A DNA stretch of 26,217 nt. It comes from Chloroflexota bacterium (GTDB lineage Bacteria > Chloroflexota > Anaerolineae > Anaerolineales > Villigracilaceae). The notes beneath the pieces are model-generated. The model was not told where the DNA came from. It worked only from the letters and a program-made list of their open reading frames with translations, and did no database searches. The translations under genes and the position numbers were made by a program. Below, piece after piece: positions 14,429 through 24,124 of this stretch. Numbering within the stretch: the stretch's first letter is position 1; every line of letters starts with the position of its first letter. The stretch lies in contig JAJYOH010000018.1 of NCBI GenBank assembly GCA_021796315.1, positions 1-26,217 on the forward strand. The letters are read 5' to 3'.

Positions 14429-17422
14429 AACTGTAACGATTTCGTGGCCGCGCACGGTGAGATTAACTTTTCCGTCGGGCCTTGATTTCAACGATCCGAT
14501 TTTTTGTTCAGCCAGGTTGACGCGTTCAACTTTCTTGAATTTCATCCACGGCTTGATGTTGATTTGCGTTGGCTCATCAGACAAGTTGACGCCGCGCACG
14601 ATCCAGCCATTCCCGTCTTCTGATTCTTTGATCGCGCTGACTACGAAAGTGGATGGCGTAACCTCCACGAACGAGCCGGATGCGGGCAATAGACCATCAT
14701 GCAGGCCCGTGCTTACGCCTCGCATCGGGACCTCGAACTGGTACGCATTTGCTGATGCCTTTTCCCAGTTCCCGGCGTGCGGAATGATGGCGTAGTCGAA
14801 TGTCCATGTGCCTTGCATCTGCGCGGCGGGCGTCTCGAGGAACGGACCGGCATGTCCATTGCGGGCGGGAAAATCATCGCGAGAGAGCCAGCCGACGCAG
14901 CGCAGAAGCGTCAGCGCAATTTCGTTTCCACAAACCCCGCGAAGGTTCGCAACCTTCGCGGGGTTTGCGACCTCCACTTCAGGCAGGCCGCGATTGGCGA
15001 TCATCAATCCATGTTTGCCATCGCTTACATCCGTAAAAGCGCGCTGGGGTTTTTCGGGACGCGGTTCTTCCATCCAGGTTGAGTCGAAGGATGGCAATCC
15101 GATCTTGCGGTTGACAATTTCAAAGTGGCCGTCGTAATTTGCTTGAATGGAGTCTGAAGTCTCCAGACTTCCAGTTTTGTTGCGGCGACTGGAGTCGTCG
15201 CAGTCCGCTGTGAAAGGGAAATGAACACGCAGGCGGTGGTCCTTGGCGCGGTTATCCACTTTGGTTTGGATGTCCACTCGCTGAACGCCGGAAACAAGTG
15301 TGATGCGGCTTGTGACGGGCATTGAGACAAAATCCAGCGACCTTGATTTGCGATCGGCGGCGAGTTCGGCTGGCACGCGAAGTTCAAGATCGAGTTCGAT
15401 GGTTTGCACGACGGAGCCGCGAGTTACGCGAACGCCGGTTAAACGGCCAACCGCTTGCGGGTCCGCGAGAGGCGGGCAGAAGTTGTATTCGTCGCCGCAA
15501 TCGCCGCCATCCACAAAACGATTCAAGCCGCCATAAATCATCCCGTCGCGTTTGTCTGTGATGGTCAACGTGCCATCGTTCATTGCTTCGACGCTGAAGA
15601 ATTCGTTCTCGATGATGTAAGGCGGGCGGTTGGCTGGGTGCGTGAAGCGCGTGATGAGTTTTTGGACGAGAGGCGTGGATGCCAGCGGCGCAAGGAATCG
15701 CATAAGCGGCGTAATGTGAACGGGCGCCGGGATGCTTTGCTTGCCGCGCACGCTGAATGCGCGCCAGCCGAGCGCCGGAACATTTTTTGCAGCGAAAAGA
15801 ATGTTGGCTGACTCGGGCGAGTGGGCAAAGATGTGGAAGATCTCAACGTTTGGGTCCGCGATGTAAGTTTGTAAAGTCTTTGAAGCCTCCTCCCATGTTT
15901 GGATATTTGGATTGCCTGTTTCAGACACAATGGCTTCTACATTAACCATGTGATCTTGTTGTTTGAAGCGGATATCCTGGATGACCAGATTGCCCGCGCG
16001 GCCTTCGTGTACCATGGAGAGAACGCCGCCCAATTCTTCGCGCCGCACACTGATGTTGAGCAGTTCGCTGGTCTTGCCGCTGGCGGATTGGAATGGAATG
16101 ATGTTTCCGCTTTCATCAAGGATGTCGAAATCCTGAAAGCCTTCGGGCAGGGAAAGGTTGAGAGAGACCAGGTCAGTGCGCGGGGTGTTCGTCGGATTGA
16201 AGACGATGATCGCCGATTGGTCATCTGCGGGCAATGATTTGCTGTCGGTTCGAATGGACGCGGCCAATACTTCCAGGCTTTGCTGTGTGATCTCTTCGCC
16301 GATCTGCATGACCTGATCGAAGCGCGATTTCATTTCTTCATGAACCTGGTCAATCGAACAACCGCAGATCGAATCGTGCGGGTGACATTCCATGAGCAAG
16401 CGCCATGTGTGTCTCAGGATTTGGGCAGGCTTTTTGTTCAGTTGAAAAATTTGCGTGTTGGATTGTTCCAGCGTTTCAACCTGTAAACCCGCAAATGTGG
16501 AGAATGGCTCCGCCCACTTTTCGAGCAGAGTCTCGCAGGCTTGATTGCGTTGTTTGATCCACATGCGCGTGGATAGGACTCCGGGCAGGAGATGTGAATG
16601 TTTGGGCGATCGGAACTCGCCTGTGTAAACCGGCAGGTGGATTTGTTCCTTGGCGATCTGGGCCTTGATCGCTTTGACATAAGCTGGCAGAGTCGAGTGA
16701 ACGACCTTTGTGTCTCGCAGGGCGGCGTTGGAATATGCAATTGCTTTGGACGTGTGGTGCGACGGCTCCATATGGTCGGTGCCGAACATGATCAGTTGAT
16801 CGGAGACTTCGGAATAATGCGCGAGCGAGTCTGCGGCGCGGAGGAGCTGCGCGGCAAACTCGGACGGGATGTTGGCGGGCAGGCCCGCGCCGTTGCTGTA
16901 TGAATCGCGCTGATAAGCTATCAGCACGCGCGAGCCGTCCGGCGCGTCCCACCAGAATTCGGCGGGCTGGTCGTCGGGTCCGCGCCAGAGTGAGATGGTG
17001 TCCATGCCGAAGCCGCGTACGAGCTGCGGCATCTGTCCAAAATGGCCGAACGAATCGGGCATGTAGCCGATCATCATCTTGGGCCCGAACTTGCGCGCGG
17101 TCCTATCGCCTTCGAGCAGGTTGCGGATGTGCGCCTCAGGGCTGACCAAAAACATGTCGGGCAGAATATGCCAGGGTCCGATCAGGATGCGGCCTTTGCG
17201 AATGTGCTCGCGCAGAATCTTTTCGTTGTCTGGCCGCATCAAAAGATAATCATCCAGAATGATCGTTTGCCCATCGAGCATGAAGAATTTGAAATTTCTG
17301 TCCTGTTCGAGCAGGTCAAGCAAAGAGTCCACAAGATGAACGAGTCGCAACCGAAATTGCTGGAAGGAGCGATACCATTCGCGGTCCCAATGTGTGTGCG
17401 ATACGACGTGAAGAGTTCTCAT
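14414..17422 (-). CDS. Alpha-mannosidase, glycoside hydrolase family 38
   Basis: A 1002-residue protein. The N-terminal catalytic domain opens with SHTHWDREWY (zinc ligands His11 and Asp13); the nucleophile is Asp123 in GYMPDSFGH; the HPHDSICGCSIDQVHEEM segment carries the distal zinc histidine. Beta-rich domains follow (about 400-1002), with ALTLLRCVGWLSRDD near 840, typical of bacterial GH38. It removes alpha-linked mannose from glycans; no signal peptide is present, so it is predicted cytoplasmic. Two stretches, residues about 741-756 and 819-831, are encoded by palindromic repeats and look like insertions relative to the family. It is the last gene of a run after the HD protein (20-nt gap) and overlaps the radical SAM gene end-to-end by 15 nt. 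Confidence 0.93.
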   Translation of the reverse strand: MRTLHVVSHTHWDREWYRSFQQFRLRLVHLVDSLLDLLEQDRNFKFFMLDGQTIILDDYLLMRPDNEKILREHIRKGRILIGPWHILPDMFLVSPEAHIRNLLEGDRTARKFGPKMMIGYMPDSFGHFGQMPQLVRGFGMDTISLWRGPDDQPAEFWWDAPDGSRVLIAYQRDSYSNGAGLPANIPSEFAAQLLRAADSLAHYSEVSDQLIMFGTDHMEPSHHTSKAIAYSNAALRDTKVVHSTLPAYVKAIKAQIAKEQIHLPVYTGEFRSPKHSHLLPGVLSTRMWIKQRNQACETLLEKWAEPFSTFAGLQVETLEQSNTQIFQLNKKPAQILRHTWRLLMECHPHDSICGCSIDQVHEEMKSRFDQVMQIGEEITQQSLEVLAASIRTDSKSLPADDQSAIIVFNPTNTPRTDLVSLNLSLPEGFQDFDILDESGNIIPFQSASGKTSELLNISVRREELGGVLSMVHEGRAGNLVIQDIRFKQQDHMVNVEAIVSETGNPNIQTWEEASKTLQTYIADPNVEIFHIFAHSPESANILFAAKNVPALGWRAFSVRGKQSIPAPVHITPLMRFLAPLASTPLVQKLITRFTHPANRPPYIIENEFFSVEAMNDGTLTITDKRDGMIYGGLNRFVDGGDCGDEYNFCPPLADPQAVGRLTGVRVTRGSVVQTIELDLELRVPAELAADRKSRSLDFVSMPVTSRITLVSGVQRVDIQTKVDNRAKDHRLRVHFPFTADCDDSSRRNKTGSLETSDSIQANYDGHFEIVNRKIGLPSFDSTWMEEPRPEKPQRAFTDVSDGKHGLMIANRGLPEVEVANPAKVANLRGVCGNEIALTLLRCVGWLSRDDFPARNGHAGPFLETPAAQMQGTWTFDYAIIPHAGNWEKASANAYQFEVPMRGVSTGLHDGLLPASGSFVEVTPSTFVVSAIKESEDGNGWIVRGVNLSDEPTQINIKPWMKFKKVERVNLAEQKIGSLKSRPDGKVNLTVRGHEIVTVLFGT
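14931..14967. repeat. Perfect palindrome inside the GH38 gene (first element)
   Basis: CAAACCCCGCGAAGGTT (14931-14947), CGC loop, then its exact complement 14951-14967: a 17-bp perfect stem. It encodes about residues 819-831 of the mannosidase (ANPAKVANLRGVC) between two conserved blocks. Confidence 0.85.
15156..15201. repeat. Paired-hairpin element inside the GH38 gene (second element)
   Basis: GAAGTCT-CC-AGACTTC (15156-15171) followed by GCGGCGACT-GG-AGTCGTCGC (15182-15201, one G-U pair). It encodes the Ser/Arg-rich stretch DSSRRNKTGSLETS within an otherwise conserved beta region, residues about 741-756. Confidence 0.65.
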
Positions 17423-17442
17423 TCATGCTCCAGATGTGTGTT

Positions 17443-17964
17443 CTAGACTTTGCAAATCGCTTTCGCAAATTTCACGATGTTCAGTTCGCCGTAAGCGCTT
17501 TCTACAAACTCTGTCAACCGGCGAGTATATTCTTTCATCTGTTCGAGTTTTTGCTCGTTCATCCAAACTCCGTCCAACAGATTTGATACTTTATCGTAAA
17601 GCTTTAATAGCTTGGCGGTGTCGCTCTTTTCCCAAACATCCAGCATTTCCTGTTCAAAGGAATCGAAAGTCATTTCTTCGACCAAGGTTTTTACTTCCTG
17701 TCTGGTGGTAGCTGGCAATGGCAAGTTGGTATCTTCCAGCGTGTCATGCCATAGCAAAGCTTGGTAACCATCCAGCCTTATATTTTCAGGCAAGGTTGTC
17801 TCTGTTAGCAATGTCATGGCGCACCAAATGGGATGAATGGCATATGGCGTGGCCTTATCCCAATAGCGAATAGAATCTTTGGGTGAATTTGGATATTTTG
17901 AATGAGCTGTAATTGCATGATTTATCGAATTGAGCAATTCTTCCGAAAATTCTTTTGTGTCCAT
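17443..17964 (-). CDS. Small HD-domain protein resembling the ppGpp hydrolase domain of SpoT/MESH1
   Basis: A 173-residue protein. The metal-binding pattern matches the RelA/SpoT hydrolase HD fold: IHPIW (His44), LLWHDTLEDT (His73, Asp74, with the EDT signature 77-79) and KLYDKVSNLLD (Asp124, equivalent to the KxADRxxN motif). There is no synthetase, TGS or ACT domain, so it is a stand-alone hydrolase-like module. It may cleave (p)ppGpp or another nucleotide; this is inferred from motifs. It starts 2 nt after the flippase stop and ends 20 nt before the mannosidase, so it is embedded in a glycan operon, an unusual place for an alarmone enzyme. Confidence 0.7.
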   Translation of the reverse strand: MDTKEFSEELLNSINHAITAHSKYPNSPKDSIRYWDKATPYAIHPIWCAMTLLTETTLPENIRLDGYQALLWHDTLEDTNLPLPATTRQEVKTLVEEMTFDSFEQEMLDVWEKSDTAKLLKLYDKVSNLLDGVWMNEQKLEQMKEYTRRLTEFVESAYGELNIVKFAKAICKV

Positions 17965-17966
17965 CT

Positions 17967-20519
17967 TTATAATTTCACCTTTTCATTCGTCAATGCTTCA
18001 GCCTCTCTCAACGCCTCATCGCGGATGGTGATCGGGAAGCGTCCATGCAGCGGACTGATGCGCACGCCGAGCGCGGTTGAACTCCAGACGATCAATGCCA
18101 ATGGCCGCAGACCGCCGGTTAATTCGGCAGCGGCTTTCAACTCATCGAGCGTGGCCTGGTCCCAGCCGCCAAAGAGTCCATAGAAGAACATATAGACAGG
18201 GAACGACGGTAAAATGCCGATAAAGAAAATCAACACACTGGTCAACTGGTCGTCTTTCCAGATCAGGCTGGTTAGCCAGCGTAACAGCGCGTAGTGTGTA
18301 GCTGCCGCCAACAGCGGTGCAATGAGCGATTGCCACGCATAAAACTTTTGCGGGAAGCACAATTTGTGATTCACAAAATAGGCCACGATGTCTTTGGTTA
18401 GCAAGCCGACAAAATATGCGACGATCAACGCGATGATCTGAAAGCGCTCGATCAAAATCCAGGCCAGGGTGAGGCGGACAACCTGTTCGCCGAATACGAG
18501 CGCCGACTTTAGATACGGCCGGTTTGCGCCGAGTTGGACTCCGTCGCCGACCCATGATGGATATTGGATCGCACCCCAAATGACGAGCGGAATCACGTAA
18601 ACGGCGGCCCGCTCGAATTCCATGCCTGATGCGCCCAGGATGAATCGATCCGCCACTGCGAGCAGCACTGCGCCCAGAAACATGCTGACCATTCCGCCAT
18701 ATTTATAAGACATGACGGAATAATACTGGCTGAGCAATTTGCGTCCATTCGAGATGGCTTCCGAGATGGCAGGCATGGTCGCGTCGTATAAAGTTTGCAG
18801 GATGTTGAACGCAAAAATAAAATTCTGCGCGAGTCCCCAGTTGCCCCAGATTTCCGCATAATTTACGAGCCGCGCTTGTGTGATCCAGATTTCTCCAGCC
18901 TGACCAAATGACCAGGCCGCCGAGCCGAGCATTTCAAATACGCCGAATTTGAAACTGGTCGAGATCACGTCCCAATCAAAGTGCGCCAGAAATAATATTC
19001 GCACGTTATAGCCGATGCGTTTGTATAACCAGACTCCCAGCAGGAAGGTCAACAACTCCGCTGCGTAAGCCGCCATGCCCAGCCCAAATAATCCGCCCAT
19101 TGCGCCGCCATAAGCCGGGTTGGCTTTTCCCCACGCATACATGATGCCGACAAACACCGGCTGAACGAGCACCGGGATAAATACATTTAAACCGATGTCG
19201 AGGAAGCGCGCATAATCCTGACGTTGAAAGCCATTCAGCGCATGACGCATCACCTGATAAAAGCCGGGGATCTGAATAAACGAATGGATGATCACGCTCC
19301 ACGCATATAAGGCGTAAGCTGAACGCGGCGCCAGCGTGCTTGCCAGTCCGATCACCAGCGCCACCTGCACCGCGCCGGATAGCGCCTGCCACCACACGAA
19401 CATCTGTCCGTATTGAATGCCTTTCTTTGGATCATGCACGCGGTATTGCGAAAGATATTTGATGAAGGCTGTGCTCGTGCCCATGTCGAAGAAATACCAG
19501 GCGAGATTGAAGAACTGCGTCACGCGTCCCCAAACGCCGAGCGCTTCTGCGGATGGCAAAATGTAAACCGGCAGGATGAGATTTTGATAGATGATGAGCG
19601 GGACAAATAGAACCAGACCCAGACTCAGCGCGACGAGAAATCCGCTGAGAGGCCGATGGAAGCCAATGTCTTCCCATCCGCTCGCTTCCTCCCGGACCTC
19701 GAAGCGGGTTCTGTCCGAAACGATTTTGTCCAACTCTTCGGGGTGAGCCAAACTATAGCGCCGCACGAGGAAGAAGGCTGTGAACGTGGTGACGATCATC
19801 AATCCCGTTACGGCTAAAAGAATATCCCGCTGCGCTGCATGGGGAACGGGTGAGCCCGGGTAATCTGCGAAGGATGCATAGTTGCGTCCTGCCGCACGCC
19901 AGGACATCTGGTAAACCATGTAATTAAAGTATGCCCACTCTTGGATTTGCGGATTTGAATCATTGGTCAAGAACGCATTGAAAATGAAATCTCTTCCGCC
20001 GCGAGCGCTCCATGCGATCCATTCGCTATCTTCGTATCCCACCACCAGCGGCTGGGCGGATGAGATCGGTGTTGTCACCACAAATCGTTCACGTACCTGC
20101 GGCGCGCCATTCCAGACGATCTCTTTCAGAAGCGGATCATCCACGCCTTTTAAGTTGGTTGGGCTGACTGGGTCGGTGCGTTTTTCCAAAGTGAGTGGAT
20201 AGCCAAGTAATCCACTCACTCGGTCTTGAGTCAAATCCGGGCCGAGGATAAGCGCCAGTCCCGCGTCGCTGGATTGAACGCGCTGCGCGATGCGCGGGTC
20301 ATCGGGAATGACGCCATTCAACAGGAAAATATTTGCCTGCATGGGATCATTCGTAAAAGTGACTGCGTATTGTGCGGTGGTTACGCTTGCGCTCAATGCT
20401 GTGCGAACCGAACCCTGCGGTCCCGCATAATAAACATAGAGCGGATTGTCTGCATGAACAGGAGTGATGAAAAGAAAAAGTATTGCGAGAATGGCAAGCG
20501 CGAGTAACGGTTTTTTCAT
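17967..20519 (-). CDS. Polysaccharide flippase-like membrane protein (MOP superfamily) with an N-terminal extracytoplasmic domain
   Basis: An 850-residue protein from ATG 20519, with GAGGA upstream. A signal peptide (MKKPLLALAILAILFLFITPVHA) is followed by a soluble domain of about 200 residues with alternating beta-alpha pattern (NIFLLNGVIPDDPRIAQRV ... GLALILGP), possibly related to GATase-like/DUF4350-type sensor folds, then a membrane helix (about 232-254) and a polar linker. From about residue 295 there are some 12-14 membrane helices with the pattern of Wzx/MATE-type lipid-linked oligosaccharide exporters (FDMGTSTAFIKYLSQYR, EMLGSAAWSFGQAGEIWI, AISEAISNGRKLLSQYYSV). Typical flippases are 400-500 residues, so this is a fusion. 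It likely exports a lipid-linked sugar or similar amphiphile; substrate unknown. Confidence 0.78.
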   Translation of the reverse strand: MKKPLLALAILAILFLFITPVHADNPLYVYYAGPQGSVRTALSASVTTAQYAVTFTNDPMQANIFLLNGVIPDDPRIAQRVQSSDAGLALILGPDLTQDRVSGLLGYPLTLEKRTDPVSPTNLKGVDDPLLKEIVWNGAPQVRERFVVTTPISSAQPLVVGYEDSEWIAWSARGGRDFIFNAFLTNDSNPQIQEWAYFNYMVYQMSWRAAGRNYASFADYPGSPVPHAAQRDILLAVTGLMIVTTFTAFFLVRRYSLAHPEELDKIVSDRTRFEVREEASGWEDIGFHRPLSGFLVALSLGLVLFVPLIIYQNLILPVYILPSAEALGVWGRVTQFFNLAWYFFDMGTSTAFIKYLSQYRVHDPKKGIQYGQMFVWWQALSGAVQVALVIGLASTLAPRSAYALYAWSVIIHSFIQIPGFYQVMRHALNGFQRQDYARFLDIGLNVFIPVLVQPVFVGIMYAWGKANPAYGGAMGGLFGLGMAAYAAELLTFLLGVWLYKRIGYNVRILFLAHFDWDVISTSFKFGVFEMLGSAAWSFGQAGEIWITQARLVNYAEIWGNWGLAQNFIFAFNILQTLYDATMPAISEAISNGRKLLSQYYSVMSYKYGGMVSMFLGAVLLAVADRFILGASGMEFERAAVYVIPLVIWGAIQYPSWVGDGVQLGANRPYLKSALVFGEQVVRLTLAWILIERFQIIALIVAYFVGLLTKDIVAYFVNHKLCFPQKFYAWQSLIAPLLAAATHYALLRWLTSLIWKDDQLTSVLIFFIGILPSFPVYMFFYGLFGGWDQATLDELKAAAELTGGLRPLALIVWSSTALGVRISPLHGRFPITIRDEALREAEALTNEKVKL

Positions 20520-20586
20520 TTACAATCCTCTTCGGCCACGAATTTCTCGAAATATTTTTGCCGCGGATTTCGCAGATTTGCGCCGA
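20520..20586. other. AT-rich spacer between the GxxExxY gene and the flippase gene
   Basis: Holds the flippase ribosome site (GAGGA on the minus strand) and a degenerate block of GCGGATTTCGCAGATTTGCG-type sequence that looks like an eroded interspersed repeat. No clear promoter or terminator is seen, so transcription may continue from upstream. Confidence 0.4.
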
Positions 20587-20967
20587 TTATTTTTTTGTTC
20601 TGACTATTCGGCGATGCTCCAAAGATGCCTGTCCGAAATTCAATAATAAGGCCAGTTGATAACCTGTGGCCGCGAGATAATTAATTGCTTGAGCCTTGTG
20701 TGCATCGTTCAATGTCGAAACCGATTTGATCTCCAAAATGATTTTGCCTTCAACGACAAAGTCGGTTATATATTCTCCGACCAGCGTATCCTTATAACAT
20801 ACAGGTAATCTTACCTGCTGCTCAAAAGTAATGCCTCGCAAAGTAAATTCATTCGCCAGCGCGGCTTGATAGACGCCTTCGAGAAATCCGCTTCCCAAAA
20901 TGCGATGAACTTCCATTGTTGCGTCAATGATGGCGTAACTTAAATCTTGGGAAATCAGCTCAGTCAT
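20587..20967 (-). CDS. GxxExxY protein (PD-(D/E)XK-like fold)
   Basis: A 126-residue protein with a strong GGAGG ribosome site. The defining motif is GFLEGVY (G-x-x-E-x-x-Y) after IIDATMEVHRILGSG, followed by YITDFVVEGKIILEIKSV, which has the D...E-x-K arrangement of PD-(D/E)XK nuclease folds, and the C-terminal NYLAATGYQLALLLNFG. The family is very common in Chloroflexota, Bacteroidota and Planctomycetota genomes, often scattered near repeats; its function is not established. It lies 24 nt after the beta-glucosidase stop, within the minus-strand run. Confidence 0.92.
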   Translation of the reverse strand: MTELISQDLSYAIIDATMEVHRILGSGFLEGVYQAALANEFTLRGITFEQQVRLPVCYKDTLVGEYITDFVVEGKIILEIKSVSTLNDAHKAQAINYLAATGYQLALLLNFGQASLEHRRIVRTKK

Positions 20968-20991
20968 ATTTCCTCCAAAATAAATCCGCGG

Positions 20992-22485
<1,494 letters not shown>

Positions 22486-22488
22486 TTA

Positions 22489-23925
22489 TTACTTCGACGG
22501 TTGTTGGATCTGGAATTTCACCACGTTATGATCGTTGACCGAAGTGGCGTAGAGATTGTTTTGACCGTCGAAGGCGATGCCATGGTAGCCTCCATTAATG
22601 TTGTTGAGATACACGCCGGTTGAATCGAAGACTTGAATGTTATAAAAATCGTCCACGAAAATGCGGCCATATCCGTCTATTGCGATTCCCTCGGGGCTGA
22701 CAAATTTTCCCGGCTCAAACTGACCCGCGTCCCTGGCCTCGCCTCCGAATTGATTGATGTATTTCCCCTGGGGCGAGAATTTGAGAATTACGGGCGGAGT
22801 GTCGTTGGTTATATAAATGTTACCCAAGCCGTCTATCGCCAGTTTTGGAAAGCCGCCGCTGCTGCCGGTGACTGCGTTGATGGGATCGGGAATCTCAAAA
22901 TCGATGGAACCATCTCTTTTGAAATGGACAAGATTGTTGTCGCCAAAAGTAATCGCATAGAGCGTCCCATCGGTTCCCATGGCAATGTTCTCGTAAAAGT
23001 GACTATCATCGCCGATCTGACCAACCTGTTGTCCTGTTTCATCGTAGATCAAAATCTTGCCATTGGGGATATATATCTTTCCATCCTGGCTGACCGAAAT
23101 ACTATCTGCGTTGACGGCCTTGCCCTTTTCATCGGTTACAGTAAATGAGGATAAAAACTTTCCTTTCGGGTCAAAGGTTTGAACGCGTCCATCCTTGAAG
23201 TCGGCAACGACGATATTACCCTTGCCGTCCACACCGATGGCGCGCGCATCCTGGAACATTCCCTGGCCGATCCCTTCACTTCCAAATGACATGGTTTTGC
23301 TGGCAAAGAGGACAGATCCCAGCGGATTGAATGAGCTGCCAAACAGCATGGGTCCGCCAATTAAAGCCCCGCCGATAACAATGCCCAGACAAGCCAGGAT
23401 GCCGATAATGATGAAGCAGGATAGCCCGCTCCTCGATTTCTTCGCCGGGGGCGCATAAGTCTCGCCCGAAAAAGCAGATGGCGTGGAAATCTGCACAGCA
23501 GGTGTGTTTGAATAACTGGTGCCGAATTCCTGAAAACTCGCGCCTGCACGTCCCGGTGTGAGCGCCACTGCGTGGCCGCCGGCCATGGCTTGCACGGCTT
23601 TGACCGCATCATCGTGCTCCATGCCGGTGATCTTGCTGTAAATCTGGGCCGCTTCGTCGATCCTGCCTTGTTTGGCGAGATTGATCGCCTCCGGCAGTTG
23701 CATGGCATTGCCAACGATCTGATTCAAGTCCACGCCGTTCAGGCCAAACTGAAAAGCATCGTTAAGTGTTGGGCCGGCGGATGGCGGGGCGACGCGTAAT
23801 GATTCCGGGATAACAACTGTCCCACCACAGTAGGGACATTTCATAGTCAGCGTGCCGACTTCAGGTTCAAGCGGCGCGCCGCAGGATGGACATTTGAATG
23901 CCCGCATGGATGCTTCTTTTGCCAT
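22489..23925 (-). CDS. Membrane protein with N-terminal zinc ribbon and C-terminal NHL-type beta-propeller
   Basis: A 478-residue protein. Residues 12-33 form a zinc ribbon (CPSC...CPYC); about 45-120 are helical, with a TPR-like segment (AINLAKQGRIDEAAQIYSKITG); one membrane helix lies at about 167-190. The remaining ~280 residues are repeated DGxGNIxVxD blades (VDGKGNIVVADFKDGRVQTFDPKGKF, IDGLGNIYITND, IDGYGRIFVDDFYNIQVFDSTG), i.e. an NHL-repeat propeller of about six blades, predicted outside the cell. NHL propellers bind proteins, RNA or ligands; no enzymatic residues are evident. ATG 23925 has GAGGA upstream; an in-frame ATG at 23907 is possible. It has its own promoter and terminator. 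Confidence 0.85.
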   Translation of the reverse strand: MAKEASMRAFKCPSCGAPLEPEVGTLTMKCPYCGGTVVIPESLRVAPPSAGPTLNDAFQFGLNGVDLNQIVGNAMQLPEAINLAKQGRIDEAAQIYSKITGMEHDDAVKAVQAMAGGHAVALTPGRAGASFQEFGTSYSNTPAVQISTPSAFSGETYAPPAKKSRSGLSCFIIIGILACLGIVIGGALIGGPMLFGSSFNPLGSVLFASKTMSFGSEGIGQGMFQDARAIGVDGKGNIVVADFKDGRVQTFDPKGKFLSSFTVTDEKGKAVNADSISVSQDGKIYIPNGKILIYDETGQQVGQIGDDSHFYENIAMGTDGTLYAITFGDNNLVHFKRDGSIDFEIPDPINAVTGSSGGFPKLAIDGLGNIYITNDTPPVILKFSPQGKYINQFGGEARDAGQFEPGKFVSPEGIAIDGYGRIFVDDFYNIQVFDSTGVYLNNINGGYHGIAFDGQNNLYATSVNDHNVVKFQIQQPSK

Positions 23926-23957
23926 TCATTCCTCGCTTCGACTGATAAATTTTGACA

Positions 23958-23985
23958 AGCATACACGCAAAGCGGCGATGTGCAA
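23958..23985 (-). promoter_or_regulatory. Promoter of the NHL protein gene
   Basis: Minus strand TTGCAC (23985-23980), 16-nt spacer, TATGCT (23963-23958) with TG before it. Both hexamers and the ten bases TGTATGCTTG are identical to those of the beta-glucosidase promoter. Confidence 0.55.
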
Positions 23986-24032
23986 ATAGGACAAATGGCG
24001 GGACTGTTATATGTAATTGCGGGCTGCCGTGT

Positions 24033-24061
24033 TTGCTGCAAACAATGAATAGCGGTACAAT
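24033..24061 (+). promoter_or_regulatory. Promoter of the ABC ATPase genes
   Basis: TTGCTG (24033-24038), 17-nt spacer, TACAAT (24056-24061), predicting a start near 24068 and a leader of about 57 nt that contains a terminator. Confidence 0.6.
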
Positions 24062-24087
24062 TTACTTGCTACTCGGAATGTTTCTTG

Positions 24088-24113
24088 GCGGCCATAAGTG
24101 GGCCGCTTTTTTT
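24088..24113 (+). terminator. Leader terminator (attenuator-like) before the ABC ATPase genes
   Basis: GCGGCC (24088-24093), 7-nt loop, GGCCGC (24101-24106) then seven T. It lies between the predicted promoter and the ATG at 24125, in the right orientation to end transcription before the gene. No tRNA or riboswitch-like fold is recognisable in the short leader. Confidence 0.7.
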
Positions 24114-24124
24114 ACGGATATTGC

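Noticed and set aside
15025..15387. 120-codon minus-strand ORF inside the mannosidase gene
   Set aside because: Alternative frame of GH38, no independent motifs.
17902..18183. 93-codon plus-strand ORF over the flippase/HD junction
   Set aside because: Antisense to two tightly spaced genes and without family resemblance.
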